Assembly (NCBI GenBank): GCA_018268465.1
Contig: JAFDWN010000015.1
Location: forward strand, 291,067-355,066
DNA: 64,000 bases
Source of the DNA: Actinomycetota bacterium
GTDB lineage: Bacteria > Actinomycetota > Actinomycetes > Mycobacteriales > Mycobacteriaceae
Direction: 5' to 3'
Shown: positions 63,437-64,000 of the stretch, piece after piece
How the letters are laid out: every line of letters begins with the position of its first letter
Position numbering within the stretch: position 1 is the first letter of the stretch
Notes under the pieces: generated by a model
Told to the model about the DNA's origin: nothing
Seen by the model: only the letters and a program-made list of their open reading frames with translations
Databases searched by the model: none
Made by a program: the position numbers and the translations under genes

Positions 63437-64000
63437 TCAGATCGTGTGCAGGCTGCTGACCGGAAGCGGATGGACGACGTCACGACCGCGCAGCGCGGTG
63501 AGTTCGAGCAGCACCGCCGCCCCGGTCACGGTGGCGCCGCAGCGCTGCAGCAGACGGTGCGCCGCGGCCACGGTGCCGCCCGTGGCCAGCACGTCGTCGA
63601 TGATCACGATCGTGCGGCCGGCGAGCTCGATACCGTCGGCGGGGATCTCCAGCGTCGCCGTGCCGTATTCGAGCACGTAGGACTCGGCATGCACCGGAGG
63701 CGGCAACTTGCCGCCCTTGCGCACCGCGAGTACCCCAGTGCCGAGTTTGGTGGCCACCGCCGCGCCCAGCAGAAACCCGCGTGCGTCGATACCCGCCACC
63801 AGGTCGGCGCCGGCAGCCGTCTCGGCGAGCGCGTCCGTCACCGCGGCCAGGCCGCGCGCGTCGGCAAGCAGCGGTGTCAGGTCCTTGAACTGGATACCGG
63901 GCTCCGGGAAATCCGGTACCTCGCGGGTCAGCGCCGCGATCAGCGCCGACAGCTCCTGCCCGCGGGAGCTGTTCCCCGCGTCGCTTCGCTCCCGCCCGCC
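63437..64000 (-). CDS. apt: Adenine phosphoribosyltransferase (partial, 5' end outside the window)
   Basis: About 187 residues visible to the right edge, still open. The PRPP-binding motif [12 protein letters not shown], the [18 protein letters not shown] segment, [17 protein letters not shown] and [13 protein letters not shown] are typical of Apt. Salvages adenine to AMP using PRPP in the cytosol. The N-terminal ~16 residues seen before the conserved part (from 63955 to the edge) are encoded by a GC-rich inverted repeat, GCGGGAGC (63962-63969) and GCTCCCGC (63988-63995), so the coding start may be displaced. Order relA-apt matches Rv2583c-Rv2584c. Confidence 0.93.
   Translation of the reverse strand, partial: GGRERSDAGNSSRGQELSALIAALTREVPDFPEPGIQFKDLTPLLADARGLAAVTDALAETAAGADLVAGIDARGFLLGAAVATKLGTGVLAVRKGGKLPPPVHAESYVLEYGTATLEIPADGIELAGRTIVIIDDVLATGGTVAAAHRLLQRCGATVTGAAVLLELTALRGRDVVHPLPVSSLHTI
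63962..63995. repeat. GC-rich inverted repeat inside the 5' part of apt
   Basis: GCGGGAGC and GCTCCCGC are perfect 8-bp arms around an 18-base centre containing GCGTCGCTTCG. Short REP-like elements of this type are scattered in actinobacterial genomes; here it lies in or just before the apt coding sequence. Confidence 0.45.

Noticed and set aside
1-64000. Mobile elements, CRISPR arrays, tRNA or rRNA genes
   Set aside because: I looked for transposase or integrase motifs, repeat-spacer arrays and tRNA-like sequence and found none; a tRNA scan would settle this.

Overview
The window reads as a chromosomal segment of a fast-growing mycobacterium (Mycobacterium/Mycolicibacterium) or a very close actinobacterial relative. 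It is GC-rich throughout, uses many GTG starts and 4-base ATGA/GTGA stop-start overlaps, and has TANNNT -10 elements and leaderless starts. Six core genes (aspS, an Rv2575-type metallopeptidase, an Rv2578c-type radical SAM gene, hisS, the Rv2581c-type glyoxalase II, ppiB, relA and apt) follow the order of the M. tuberculosis Rv2572c-Rv2584c block as I know it. I see no tRNA, rRNA, CRISPR array, insertion sequence, phage gene or integrase.

Layout. (1) 1-5.8 kb, minus: an operon of an N,N-dimethylformamidase-like amidohydrolase, a peptide-type binding lipoprotein, a fused two-domain ABC ATPase and a permease that runs off the left edge, divergent from a C45 acyltransferase/peptidase (5.9-7.05 kb). 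(2) 7.0-8.9 kb: an HxlR regulator divergent from a thiolase, closed by a perfect 15-bp hairpin. (3) 8.9-18.2 kb: a ketone/cyclic-alcohol module with Baeyer-Villiger monooxygenase, HSL-type esterase, SDR, GAF-AAA-Fis activator, aldehyde dehydrogenase, iron alcohol dehydrogenase and a 3-hydroxyacyl-CoA dehydrogenase. (4) 18.2-26.6 kb: core block with an F420-type protein, aspS, a carboxylesterase, a zinc metallopeptidase, a frameshifted DUF885 gene, the LexA-boxed radical SAM gene, a gamma-glutamylcyclotransferase-like gene and an MmpS-like secreted protein. (5) 26.9-31.7 kb: urtABCDE urea ABC transporter. (6) 31.7-47.6 kb: one 16-gene minus-strand operon mixing three family III CoA-transferases, three hot-dog hydratase proteins, enoyl-CoA hydratase, SDR, aldehyde dehydrogenase, tartrate/D-malate dehydrogenase, an HpcH/HpaI aldolase and all five parts of an oligopeptide-type ABC transporter. 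(7) 47.9-54.8 kb: LacI regulator, a polytopic transporter, D-tartrate dehydratase and a DHDPS-family protein, divergent from an FAD oxidoreductase and an RraA-family protein. (8) 55.3-64 kb: degenerate glycosyltransferase, hisS, glyoxalase II, two tandem cyclophilins, a DUF2161 nuclease-like protein, relA and apt (cut by the right edge).

How it fits together. Region 3 contains every enzymatic step of a cycloalkanol or secondary-alcohol route (alcohol, ketone, lactone/ester, hydroxyacid, aldehyde, acid, beta-oxidation), and the two promoters flanking the activator share the same ordered sequence elements. Regions 6 and 7 look like one catabolic regulon for an imported tartrate-like or branched dicarboxylic acid: a 15-bp LacI-type operator occurs twice before the 16-gene operon and a related site lies over the -10 of the FAD gene. 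The block from about 26.8 to 54.8 kb separates the Rv2578c-type gene from hisS and is best read as an accessory catabolic insertion into a conserved neighbourhood.
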